From Chitinophaga sedimenti (GTDB lineage Bacteria; Bacteroidota; Bacteroidia; Chitinophagales; Chitinophagaceae), in NCBI RefSeq assembly GCF_023156195.1, contig NZ_JAKUKA010000001.1:372001-436000 (forward strand): a DNA stretch of 64,000 nucleotides. Direction: 5' to 3'. The notes under the pieces were generated by a model. The model searched no databases. It was given only the letters and a program-made list of their open reading frames with translations, and was not told where the DNA came from. This document shows, in pieces, positions 54,508 to 64,000 of the stretch; position 1 is the first letter of the stretch, and each line of letters starts with the position of its first letter. The translations under genes were made by a program, and so were the position numbers.

Positions 54508-57500
54508 ATGCAACTGTCAACCAAATCGCCCACATGGCGGAACATCGCACGATGTGTATGTATGTTTCTGCTGATGTGCTGTTCGATCGCCGCCACGGCC
54601 CAGCAAAAGGCCGTGCAGGGCAGAATCACCGATGCCAGCGGTAATCCCGTTCCCGGTGTTACCGTCCGTGATAAGAGTGGTAAAGCCGCTGCCGTTTCGG
54701 CAGCAGACGGTACTTTTAAAATCGAGGTGCCTGAAAGCAGCACCCTTCTTTTCTCCAGCATTGGGTACGACAACCAGGAAATTGCCGTTTCCGGCAGAAC
54801 AGATTTTAATATTACGCTTAGCAATAGCGCCGTATCGCTTACAGACGTGGTGGTAACTGCGTTAGGCGTGAAGCGTGAAAAACGGACGCTCACCTATAGC
54901 ACACAGCAACTGAGTGGCGTGGAAATCGCGAAAACAAAGGAACCCAACCTGGTGAACACCCTCGCAGGTAAGGTGCCTGGTGTGCAAATCACCAGCTCGT
55001 CGGGTACCGCGGGCGCTTCCGCCTCGATCGTGATCAGGGGTATGACCTCCGTGAACGGTAGCAACCAGGCGCTGTTTGTGGTAGACGGTGTACCGGTGAA
55101 TAACGATGAAACCGGCGCCATCGCTGCCGGTGCCGGCAGCAACCGTATCGTAGACATTGACCCTGCTACGATTGAGAGCATGAGTGTACTGAAAGGCGCC
55201 GCCGCTACTACTTTATATGGGTCCGCAGGCGCCAGGGGCGTGGTGTTGATTACCACGAAGAACGGCTCAAACAGGGAGCCTTCCGTAACTTTATCTTCCG
55301 AACTTTCTTTTGAAAAGCCATGGCTGCCGGAGCGCCAGACCAAATACGCACAGGGCACCAACGGCATTTTCTATGATGGGGAAGCCAATAAAAGCAGCCT
55401 GTCATGGGGGCCGCTCATGGATACGCTGATGATCAACGGCCAGAAAGCAAAGAAGTACGACCCGTACGACTTCTTCCGCACCGGTGTAACCAGCAACAGC
55501 AACATCGCGGTAGACGGGGAAACGCCAATTCAAGCTATTTTGCCAGCTACTCTTATTTTGATCAGAAAAGTACCATGCCGGAGAACTTCTTCAAGAGGCA
55601 TTCCTTCTTTGTAAAATACAATACGAAGATGGGGCAGTATTTCAACTCCACCTTCCAGATCAATTACAGCAACTCAGAACAGAACAGGCTGCCGGAAGGC
55701 GCCAGCAACGGACCATTGTTCGTATTGCTTGGTCAGCCGATATCCCGGAATCCTTTCCCGATCCTGAATGCGGATGGTACCCAGCGTGGTTACCGCCTGT
55801 CGCGTAATATGCCGTACTGGACCATCAACAACATCAGCAATAATGATAAGATAAACCGCTTTATTCCCGTATATACGTTAAACGTTACTCCCACCAAATG
55901 GTTAACCATCACCGAAAGACTGGGAGCAGACCTGTACATGGAAGAAGTGAAATACACGGAAAGGCCCAGCCCGCAGATCGGGTTAACAGGTCAGATTCAC
56001 CACATCAACACGAACTTCCGCCAGTTTAACAACGACCTGATGCTCAGTACCAACAATAACTTCGGGAACTTTAACCTGAATGTGCTGGTGGGTAACAACA
56101 TCTATTCGCAATACACCGGCGCCATGAATACAACGGGTACCGGTCTTACGATCGATGATTTTAACAACGTTTCGGGCGCCAGCACTTACAGCGCCAGCGA
56201 GTATTACTACCGCACGCGCAAAGTTGGTTTCTACGCACAGGCTAACCTGGAATACAACCGCTTTATTAGCCTGGCACTGACCGGCCGTTACGATGGCAGC
56301 TCGGTACTGTCTGCTGATAAGCAATTTTATCCCTATGGTTCCGTGGCTACCAGCTTCATCTTCTCCGAGCTGCTGGGCGATGGTTTCCGTAACGTGATGA
56401 ACTTTGGTAAACTTCGCCTGTCGTACGCCACGGTGGGTAACGATGGGGTAGGGCCATACGCGTTGAATACGCCGTATGTACGCGCCGGCCGTAACACGAA
56501 TGCCGGTTATTTCGAATTTCCTTTCCAGGGACAGGGGGCTTTTTGCTCAGCACTACGCTGGGTAATCCGGGCCTGACCAACGAACGCCTGAACGAATATG
56601 AGGCAGGTCTTGAAATGAACTTCTTTAAAGACAGGCTGACGTTTGAAGGTTCTTACTTCTCCCGCAAATCAACCAACGGTATTATTCCCGGGGCCCTGAT
56701 CTCTAACGCTACCGGTTACACGGGCACAACGATCAACAGCGCGGAAATAGAAAACCAGGGTATTGAATTGTTACTCGGTGCCACGCCGGTGAAAACGAAT
56801 GATTTCACCTGGAGAACCAGCGCGAACTTCAGCAGTATCCGTAACAAGGTACTGGCCCTCGCACCCGGTATCAATCAGCTGGGACGTTTGATCGTAGGAC
56901 AACCTTACAACATCTTCTATGGCAACCGCTACAAACGCACAGCGGACGGGCAGGTACTCATCGGCGCAAACGGCCTGCCGGTAGTAGATCCTACCCAGGG
57001 TATTGTTGGTAATGCCAATCCCGATTTCATGATGGGCCTGAACAACTCCTTTAACTACAAACAATTCACCTTCAGCTTCTTCTTCGACTGGAAACATGGT
57101 GGGGATGTGCAGAACGATGTAAACGCCTACGGTTATACCTATGGTACCGTGAAAGCCACCGAAAAACGCGGCGACATGGTGATCGAAGGCATCAGTGAAG
57201 TGGACAACAAACCCAATACGGTAGTGGTAAACGGGCAGACCTACTGGCAGTCGCGCCAATACGAAAGCACGATCCAGGACGGTACGTTCATTAAACTGAG
57301 GAACATATCACTCAGCTACGATCTGAGCCGCGCGGTACTGAACCGCACGCCGTTTAAAACAGCTTCCCTGTCGGTAACAGGCCGCAACCTATGGATTTAC
57401 TCGCCGCATTTCGACGGGGCCGATCCGGAAGTGAGCTCGTATGGTACGGGCAACGGTGTGCAGTCGATTTACGCGTTCACTACACCTACTTCCCGTTCGT

Positions 57501-57529
57501 TTAACGTAGCGCTGAAAATCGGGTTCTGA
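54508..57529 (+). CDS. SusC/RagA-family TonB-linked outer-membrane protein (two frameshifts)
   Basis: ~1007 residues: signal peptide ending ATAQ, carboxypeptidase-like domain (VQGRITDASGNPVPGVTVRD), plug (EPNLVNTLAGKVPGVQITSSSGTAGASASIVIRGMTSVNG, ALFVVDGVPVNN, MSVLKGAAATTLYGSAGARGV) and a long barrel ending SFNVALKIGF. Two missing G, at ~55515 (DGGNANSSYFASYSYFDQ) and ~56537 (GQGGFLLSTTLGNPG). SusC forms the pore for the SusD lid encoded 24 bp downstream. No CAZyme, peptidase or regulator gene adjoins, so the substrate is unknown. Confidence 0.92.
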
Positions 57530-57553
57530 TTGTTTTCTTCAAACTGATTCAAC

Positions 57554-58942
57554 ATGAAAAAGTAATAGCAATACTATCAATGTCGGCCATCATGCTGGGC
57601 GGCTGTAAAAAGTTCCTCGATGTGAACACGGATCCGAACAATCCGACGGATGTACAGGAATCCTTGCTGCTGGCGCCGATCGAACTGAATATTTCTGATA
57701 ACATCACCAGCGGTTTCGCGCAGCTGGCCACGCAGACGTTCCTGCAGAACATTGCGCCCAACCAGGCTAATCCGGGTATTTACAATTACCAGATGTTTAA
57801 TGTGGATATGAATGGCGACTGGACAACGTTTTATGTGACGGTGCTCAACAACCTGAAAATCTTAAACCAGAAAGCGGAATCCGAAGCACACTGGAACTAC
57901 GCCGGCATCGCCAAAATCCTGACCGCTTACACCTTAGGCACAGCCACCGATCTGTGGGGCGATATCCCGTATTCCAAAGCCTTCGATAAAACAAACTTCC
58001 TGGTAGCCTATGATTCGCAGGAAGAAATTTATAAAACGATTCAATCGCTGCTGAACAGCGGTATTGCGGATATCGCTAAAGGCGATGCCGTGAAACCCGG
58101 TGGCGACGACTACTTTTATAAAGGCAATATGGCTTCCTCGGACAAAAGCCGCTTATTCGCTGAAGGCGCGTTACTTCATTCACCTCACGAAAGCACCCGG
58201 TCACACCGCTGCAGTGCAGGCGGATAGTGCGTTACTGTCCCTGCAAAAAGGCATGACAGCGAATGCCGACGACTTGAAGTTTACCTACGAAGGCAACGCG
58301 TCTACCGAAAACATCTGGTACTATACGTTCCTGCCTGTAACTACTTATGTGCTGAACGAAACCATCATCGAAGCGCTGAAAGGCCGTAATGATCCGCGTT
58401 TGCCCGTTATCGCCAAACCAGCTGCGGCCACGGGCACCTATGTGGGCAGAAGGATCGGTACATTGCCTGCCGGCAATCTGTCTGCCTACTCTTTCCTGAA
58501 CAACTTTTACGGGGCCGCGGCCTCTTCCAATTACATATTCAACTATGCGGAGGCAGTGTTTATCAAAGCAGAAGCCGTGTTCCTGAAAAGCGGTTTTGCA
58601 GCGGCCCAGCCGGTGTATCAGCATGGTATAAACAGTAACCTGCACAAGCTGGGTATTGATACATTATCCCTGGCGGCGACCACCTTTGTTGCCAGCCGTG
58701 TGCTGACGAATGCGAATGCGTTGCAGCGGATCATGGAGGAAAAAGCGGTAGCGAACTTCCTGAACCCGGAAACGTTCAATGACTGGCGCCGTACAGGTTA
58801 CCCCGCCTTAACACAGGTAACCGGTGCATTGTCTGCGGTGCCACGCAGGCTGTTGTACCCGGAGAGTGAGTTGCAGAGTAACGAACAGCCGCAACAGGCG
58901 GGTGTTACACTGACCAGCAGGGTATGGTGGGATGCACAATAA
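57554..58942 (+). CDS. SusD/RagB-family nutrient-binding lipoprotein (two frameshifts)
   Basis: Missing A in the A run right after the ATG (57557-57561) creates an immediate stop; corrected it reads MKKVIAILSMSAIMLGGCKKFLDVN, a lipoprotein signal. The SusD fold follows: NAQANPGIYNYQMF-like TPR helices, ILTAYTLGTATDLWGDIPYSKAF, YTFLPVTTYVLNETI, NPETFNDWRRTGYP. An extra C at ~58140 (TCCTCGGAC to TCCTGGAC) restores MASWTKAAYSLKARYFIHLTK. 462 residues. Lid of the SusCD transporter; it belongs to the smaller SusD-like type often tied to glycan or peptide uptake. Confidence 0.9.
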
Positions 58943-58962
58943 AGCATTTGACAGGTATAAAA

Positions 58963-58991
58963 AAGAGGCGCTGGTGGTATCAGCGCCTCTT
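58963..58991 (+). terminator. Bidirectional terminator after the SusCD operon
   Basis: Perfect 11-bp stem AAGAGGCGCTG / CAGCGCCTCTT with a 7-nt loop, A run before and T run after. Serves both the SusD gene and the convergent DUF6526 gene. Confidence 0.85.
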
Positions 58992-59007
58992 TTTTATGTA
59001 GATAAGG

Positions 59008-59438
59008 TTATACCCGCATATAATCCCCCTGCCAATCCTTAATAGCCTTTTTAATGTCTGTAGGAGAGAGGCGTTCTTTCACCGCGCGGCTGACGAGGGC
59101 CGGCAGCTCGAGGTCGGAGGCGAACCGCAGCGCCAATACCTGTGGTAAGGTGAGTTGCGGCTCCAGTACCTCGAAGCGGGTTTGTGTAAGTGTGTAATAC
59201 CGGAAGCGCACTTCCTGGCGGGCGATACGGTCCTGCAGCGTGAGCGCGTAGTGCTGGCGCATCATAAAGCCCAGCCAGCCCGCGAGGACGAAGAGCAGGC
59301 AGATGAACAACCATTCCAGGCTGCCCTGCCGCACATATGCGATAATGCTGCAAATGATACCGGCCAGCACAACGGGATAAAACACGAAGTGATGGGGTGG
59401 ATAGTATCGGATGTGGTTTTAAAAGTTTGTGGCTGCAT
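59008..59438 (-). CDS. DUF6526 membrane protein (one frameshift)
   Basis: Start ATG 59438 reads MQPQTFKNHIRYYPPHHFVF after adding one A in the run near 59417, giving the conserved N-terminal NH-(x)-HH motif of the family. Two TM helices follow (YPVVLAGIICSIIAYV, LEWLFICLLFVLAGWLGFM), then a cytosolic domain (RFRYYTLTQTRFEVLEPQLTLPQVLALRFASDLELPALVSRAV). 143 residues. Function unknown. Convergent with the SusCD operon; shares its terminator. Confidence 0.8.
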
Positions 59439-59472
59439 TTGTATATGTTGATGTTCAAGTTGTTGTCTTTAG

Positions 59473-62400
59473 CTATTGTTGTGCCGGCAGCAGCAGGTGG
59501 AATGTGGCGCCTTCTGCGGTTCGCTTTCGGCCCAGATAGCGCCTCCGTGCGATAACACGATTTTTCTGCACAATGCCAGCCCTATGCCTGTTCCCTCATA
59601 TTGCTCGCGGGTGTTGAGCCGCTGGAAAATGATGAATATCTTCTCTTTCAGGAAGTCGTCAAACCCAATGCCATTGTCTGCTATAGAAATGTGGTACCAG
59701 GTTTTGCCGGCAGATTTGTGGTGCGCCTGCAACAACTGCTCCCCGGCCTGTGTACAGGTGATGATGATCCGGGGGCTTCTCCCGGCGGTATAAACTTCAG
59801 CGCGTTGCCCAGCAGGTTATAGAATAACTGGTTCATCTGCAATGGGATGGCACTGATCACGGGCAGTTTATCGGCCGTAATAACTGCCTTTTGCTGCTCG
59901 ATCATCAATTCAAAATCATGCTCCACATTGGCCAGCACCTTACCCAGGTCTACCGTCGTAAAGAGCTCCTCCTTGGCATCTACACGGGAAAAGTCCAGCA
60001 GGTCTTTGATCAGCAGGCTCATTCGGGTGGCGGATGCGCTTATCTTATTAATGTAAGTTTGAATCGTCGTGTTGCCGCTAAGCTCTTTATTGTCCTTCAG
60101 CATGCTCGAAAACATCCGGATCTTTCTCAGTGGTTCCTGCAAATCGTGCGAGGCTACGTATGCATATTGCTCCAGTTCCTCGTTGGTTTGTTTGAGTTGC
60201 AGGTTGGCCATTTGCAGTTCACGGGTGCGTTGCTGCACCATATTTTCCAGTTCCTGCGCCTGCATTCTTTCCAGGGTGATATCCCGTACGATGCCCGTCA
60301 GCAATATCGGTTCGTTTCGCTCGCCGAATATTACCTTGCCGGACATGCGCAATATCCGCAAATGGCTGTTATGCATACCTACTACGCGATACTCGTCCTC
60401 GTAGTTGCCGCCGTTCTCAAATTTAAGTGCCTTTTCCATATTGGCCACGGCGTATCCGCGGTCGTCGGGGTGGATGGCCGCAAAGCCGTCGTGCATATTC
60501 ACACTTTCGCCTTCAAAGCCGTACCAGTCCTTTGCCCGCTGCGAGAAGTTGACTTCCCCGTTTTGCAGGTTGATGTTCCAGGTAGCGATTTCGGCAGATT
60601 CCACGGCCAGTCGCAGGCGCTCTTCCGCCTCTGTTAACTGCTGGCGGGCCAGTACCAGGTCGGTTACGTCGGTAGCGGTATTAATAACACCGAACACTTC
60701 GCCGTTGCCGTCGCGCAGTGGTTTATAGGTGAAGTTGAAATAATGTGTTTTGATGCGGCCGCCGACGAACAATTCAACCTTCGCTTCTTTTGCATTGTAA
60801 GGAACGCCGGTCATATAAACATCGTCCAGCAGCTGCGAGAACGGTTGGCCTTCCAGCTCCGGCAGTGCTTCCAGGAATGTTTTGCCGATAACGGACGCAT
60901 CGCGGTCCCAGGTTTTTAACACCGCCTCATTTGCTGTCTGTATGCGCATTTCGCGGCCCACGTAAACAGCAATTGGGGTAGGGGCGTTGGTGACGAAGTT
61001 ACGGAAACGTTCTTCGCTGGCCTGCAATTCCTTTTTGGCTTTCACCTGCGTGGTCACGTCGGTGGCGAGCATCTGTACACCCGTGGTAACGCCGTTTACG
61101 CGGAACGGGGCATATATAAAGTTAAAATAGAAGATTTCGAGCACGCCATTCCGCACCAGGGCGGCGGGTGTTTCGAATCCATAATGAGCAATGCCGGTTT
61201 CAAATACCTGTTTAAACAGTGCGGGGAATGGCTGGCCCTGTAACTCCGGCAGGGCTGTAAGCAAAGGTTGGCCAATTACTTTGCGGTCGCGTCCCCAAAG
61301 GTCGAGCAACGCATCGTTGGCCGTTTCGATGATCATATCCGCACCTTTCGTAACGCCGATGGCTACCGGCGCCTGCTCGATCATGGTACGGAAACGCTGT
61401 TCGCTTTCCGTTAGTGCTTTATTAAAGGCTTTTTCCTGCCGCAGATCGCGCGAAATGGTAGCACGGCCGATCGGTTCGCCGCTGATTTCGTCGTATACCA
61501 ACATAGAGTTGCCGTATACGGGAATAGCTTCGCCGGTTTTAAAATGTTTGTACAGTATTTCGCCCGCCCAGCGGCCGGTATCCAGCAACTGCTGACGGAT
61601 ATCATTTTGCAGGCGCTCCACTTCTCCCTCCACTACATACTCGCTGTTGTGGCGCTCCAGTTCTTCCCGGGTTTCGATGCCCAGCATGCGGCGGCCAGCC
61701 TCGTTTACGTAGTGTACGTTGCCTTCCAGGTCGGAAAGGCTTACAAAGTCGGAGCTTTTTTCCAGCAGGGCGATGAGTTTCTGTTGCTCTTTCTGCGCTT
61801 TCAGTTCCGGGCGCATATCGCGCATGACGGCGCCGATGGCCATAGGTTCACCGGTGAGCGGATGATCGATGCGGGTAGTATTATTGTATACTGGAAAACG
61901 CTCGCCGGTTTTCAGGTTGCGCACGATCATGGTGCCTGCCCAACGACCGGTTTGCATCACCGCCGGCAATACTTCATGCTGCACCTTGTCAAAATCTTCA
62001 GGCGAATGCAGATCTGAAATCGGCGTGTTCTGCACAGCGTCCTGATCAGCGAAGCCGAGCATCTCCATGCCTGCTTTGTTAATGTAGGTGTTTTTGCCGT
62101 TCAGTCCCAGGATGGCCATCATGTCCACACTATTATCCACCAGCTTACGCAGTTTCTGTTGCTCCTGTTTGGATTCTATCTGCTGGCTGATGTCTTCGGA
62201 AATAACGATAATATGGGCTGGCTGGCCTTTTTCATCATATAATAACGAAACATTATTGCGGGCCCAAACCTGGTGGCCGTTTTTATGCGTATATCTTTTC
62301 TCAATTTCGAATTCTGCCCGCTGTCCGCCGAACAGCAGGTCCAGCATAGCTTTCTTACGTTCCCAGTCGTCGGGATGACTGATTTCGCGCATGCTCAGTG

Positions 62401-63533
62401 CTTTCAGCTCCTGCTCACTGTAACCGACGATTCGCTCATACGCCGGGTTTACCAGTGTATGACAACCATTCAGGTCGGTAAGTGCGATGCCCAGCGACGC
62501 GTGTTTAAAGCGACTGCAAGCGGCTTTGGAGTGCCTGCATCTCCGCATTTTTTAACTTCTCGTTGGTGATGTCGGATACGGTGCCGGATAGTGTTACGGC
62601 CCTTCCTTGCTGGTCATATTGATAGGCGCCGACGACTTTAACCCAGTGAATGGTGCCATCGTTCCAGATAAAGCGGGCCTCGTATGCCAGGTGACCGGTC
62701 TGCACCGCATCCCGGTAAGCTGCTTCCCGGATGTGGGCGTCTTCCGGATGCACATGTTTGACGAAAAGGTCGCGGTTGTGCGTATGGAGTATATCGCCGG
62801 TAAGGATGCTGGAGAGTAACCGGGAAAACTGGATGGTGTTGGTGGCCAGGTCTACCAGGAAGGTGCCTGTTCGCGACGCTTCAGCGGCCAGTTCGGCCAG
62901 GTGTTCGGCAGAAGCCGCCTTTTGCTCCGCTGCCTGTTGCAGGTTGAGCAGGCGCTTTCGTTCCTGGTCGGCCAATATATATTCTATGGCCAGTACGGTA
63001 GTGCTGCTCAGCATGCGTACCAGTTCCCGGTCACGGGCCGAGGGCGCCATAGGTTGCTTATAGTAAAGTGCGAAAGTGCCTAACAGTTTGCCGGAGCGCG
63101 ATAACAGGGGCGTGCTCCAGCAGGCGAGCAGGCCAAAGCGCTGTGCGACTTCGCGGAAGGCGGCGGTGCGTGCGTCCGTTAAAGTGTTTTCAATAACGAC
63201 CGGTGTTTTCAGGAAGGCAGCGGTGCCGCAACAGCCATTGCCATCTTTAATGGGCAAACCGTCGATCAATCGATTATAAACTTCCGGAAGGGCAGGTGCT
63301 GCGCCGTGTAAGAGATGTTCACCATCAGGTGCGGCCAGCAGGATGGAGGCGTGTAGATCATTGTCACTGTGCTGCTCAACCAGGGAAGTAATAGTGCCCA
63401 GAACATGGTGCAATTCGTCCCCGCTCGTAATCATCGCAATAATATCCGACTGTCCTTTTGTGATGGCGGTAGACCACGCTGCCGCTTGATTTAGACGGTA
63501 GGTATCAGGATCGGACTTCCCGGGAATAATCAT
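59473..63533 (-). CDS. Giant cytosolic multi-PAS histidine kinase (three frameshifts)
   Basis: About 1353 residues without TM helices. Order: GAF-like domain (residues ~25-180), then seven PAS/PAC modules (for example SGTVSDITNEKLK, HASLGIALTDLNGCHTLVNP, DNSVDMMAILGLNGK, EKSSDFVSLSDLEGNV, EQAPVAIGVTKGADM, TNAPTPIAVYVGREM, ESAEIATWNINLQNGEVNF), HisKA (YVASHDLQEPLRKIRMFSSML) and HATPase_c (LLGNALKFIPPGEAPRII, ISIADNGIGFDDFL, GTGIGLALCRKIV). An extra base near 62508 and missing bases near 59770 and 59512 are corrected; the last ends FHLLLPAQQ. Phytochrome-like soluble sensor; ligand unknown. No response regulator adjoins. Confidence 0.88.
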
Positions 63534-63725
63534 ACATGTTTTTTGAAAGTATACGGCTCAGGGCCGACGTACTAAGATAGCGAAATATTAGCACGGATAC
63601 ACCTGAGCCTGTTGATACGCACAAAAAGCAGGCCCCGCGCGCGAAAGCGCTGGATGGCACGCTGCGGCTGCATCGCTAAAAATGGTTAGCAATAAGAGTG
63701 TGGTGATTTTTCCCCGTTTGCGCTT

Positions 63726-64000
63726 TTATTTCGCCAATTCGAGTTCCCGTGCGGGAAACAGCGGCAGTGTCACCTTAAACTCATTGTCGGGCAGGTTTTC
63801 CTGGACCTTCACGCCGTCCATCGACATTAACGCGAACCGTTTACGCAGGTGTTGTAAACCTTTGCCGCTGGGCACCACCGTAGCCTTGCGTTGCAGGTTA
63901 TTCGTGACGGTAATCTGGTGTTTGCCCGGCTGCATGCCAATACGGATGCGCAGCGGGCGGTTGCGGGTGATGATGTTGTGTTTGATGGCATTTTCGAGCA
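63726..64000 (-). CDS. LytS-type sensor histidine kinase, C-terminal part
   Basis: The 91 visible codons hold the ATPase N box (LENAIKHN) and the end LQHLRKRFALMSMDGVKVQ of a HPK7/LytS (GHKL) kinase, including the G-box region GKGLQHL. The gene continues beyond the window. Such kinases usually pair with a LytTR regulator gene, which would lie outside. It is separated from the multi-PAS kinase by 192 bp. Confidence 0.82.
   Translation of the reverse strand, partial: LENAIKHNIITRNRPLRIRIGMQPGKHQITVTNNLQRKATVVPSGKGLQHLRKRFALMSMDGVKVQENLPDNEFKVTLPLFPARELELAK

Overview
The window (64 kb, roughly half G+C outside a few AT-rich gaps) comes from a Bacteroidota chromosome, most likely a Chitinophaga-like member of the Chitinophagaceae. 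The evidence is SusC/SusD pairs and other TonB-linked barrels with carboxypeptidase-like plug extensions, a WbqC protein, DUF4249, head-GIN and DUF6526 proteins, Bacteroidota-type promoters (TTTG, about 19 nt, TAnnTTTG) and a type B L31 protein. No phage, plasmid, CRISPR array or intact insertion sequence was seen.

Layout: 0-3.1 kb holds housekeeping genes (coaD, a thioesterase, a NUDIX hydrolase, pyrE, a secreted metal-binding protein, a LEA-like lipoprotein). 3.1-6.4 kb is AT-rich and nearly gene-free, with coding relics, one WbqC gene and an array of degenerate repeats. 6.4-13 kb carries arginine decarboxylase, an NTF2-like protein, a kinase-less membrane protein, Hsp20, a bacilliredoxin, Lgt and a hemerythrin. 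13-18.7 kb has a TonB-linked barrel and an ECF sigma / membrane anti-sigma / two secreted beta-repeat protein operon. 18.8-23.6 kb holds YajQ, L31, a GlmU-like protein, TpiA, a 2H phosphoesterase and acylphosphatase. 23.6-27.5 kb has a secreted C1 peptidase and a BlaI / M56 (BlaR1-like) pair whose periplasmic tail contains six repeats. 27.7-31.6 kb is an OMP and a TonB receptor-DUF4249 operon. 31.7-39.5 kb holds an AraC regulator, a membrane pyrophosphatase, NnrDE, two OMPs and NhaA. 39.5-48.3 kb is an envelope-biogenesis block (OstA/LptA-like, MlaD, cell-wall amidase, divergent LptD, PlsC), then Ung and tRNA-Arg. 48.8-64 kb has a histidine kinase, a siderophore-type receptor, an HD hydrolase, a SusC/SusD operon, DUF6526, a giant multi-PAS kinase and the end of a LytS-type kinase.

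About two dozen genes, including essential ones (lgt, tpiA, lptD, mlaD), are broken by single-base shifts that a one-base correction in or near a short homopolymer repairs to family-typical lengths. I counted close to forty, mostly missing G/C or A. This is best explained as residual long-read indel error, so these loci are annotated as single CDSs with the break noted rather than as pseudogenes.

The most unusual biology is the BlaI/M56 pair with its operator-promoter and the six-fold 16-residue repeat tail, the decayed AT-rich island with its degenerate repeat array, and several palindromic elements in intergenic DNA.
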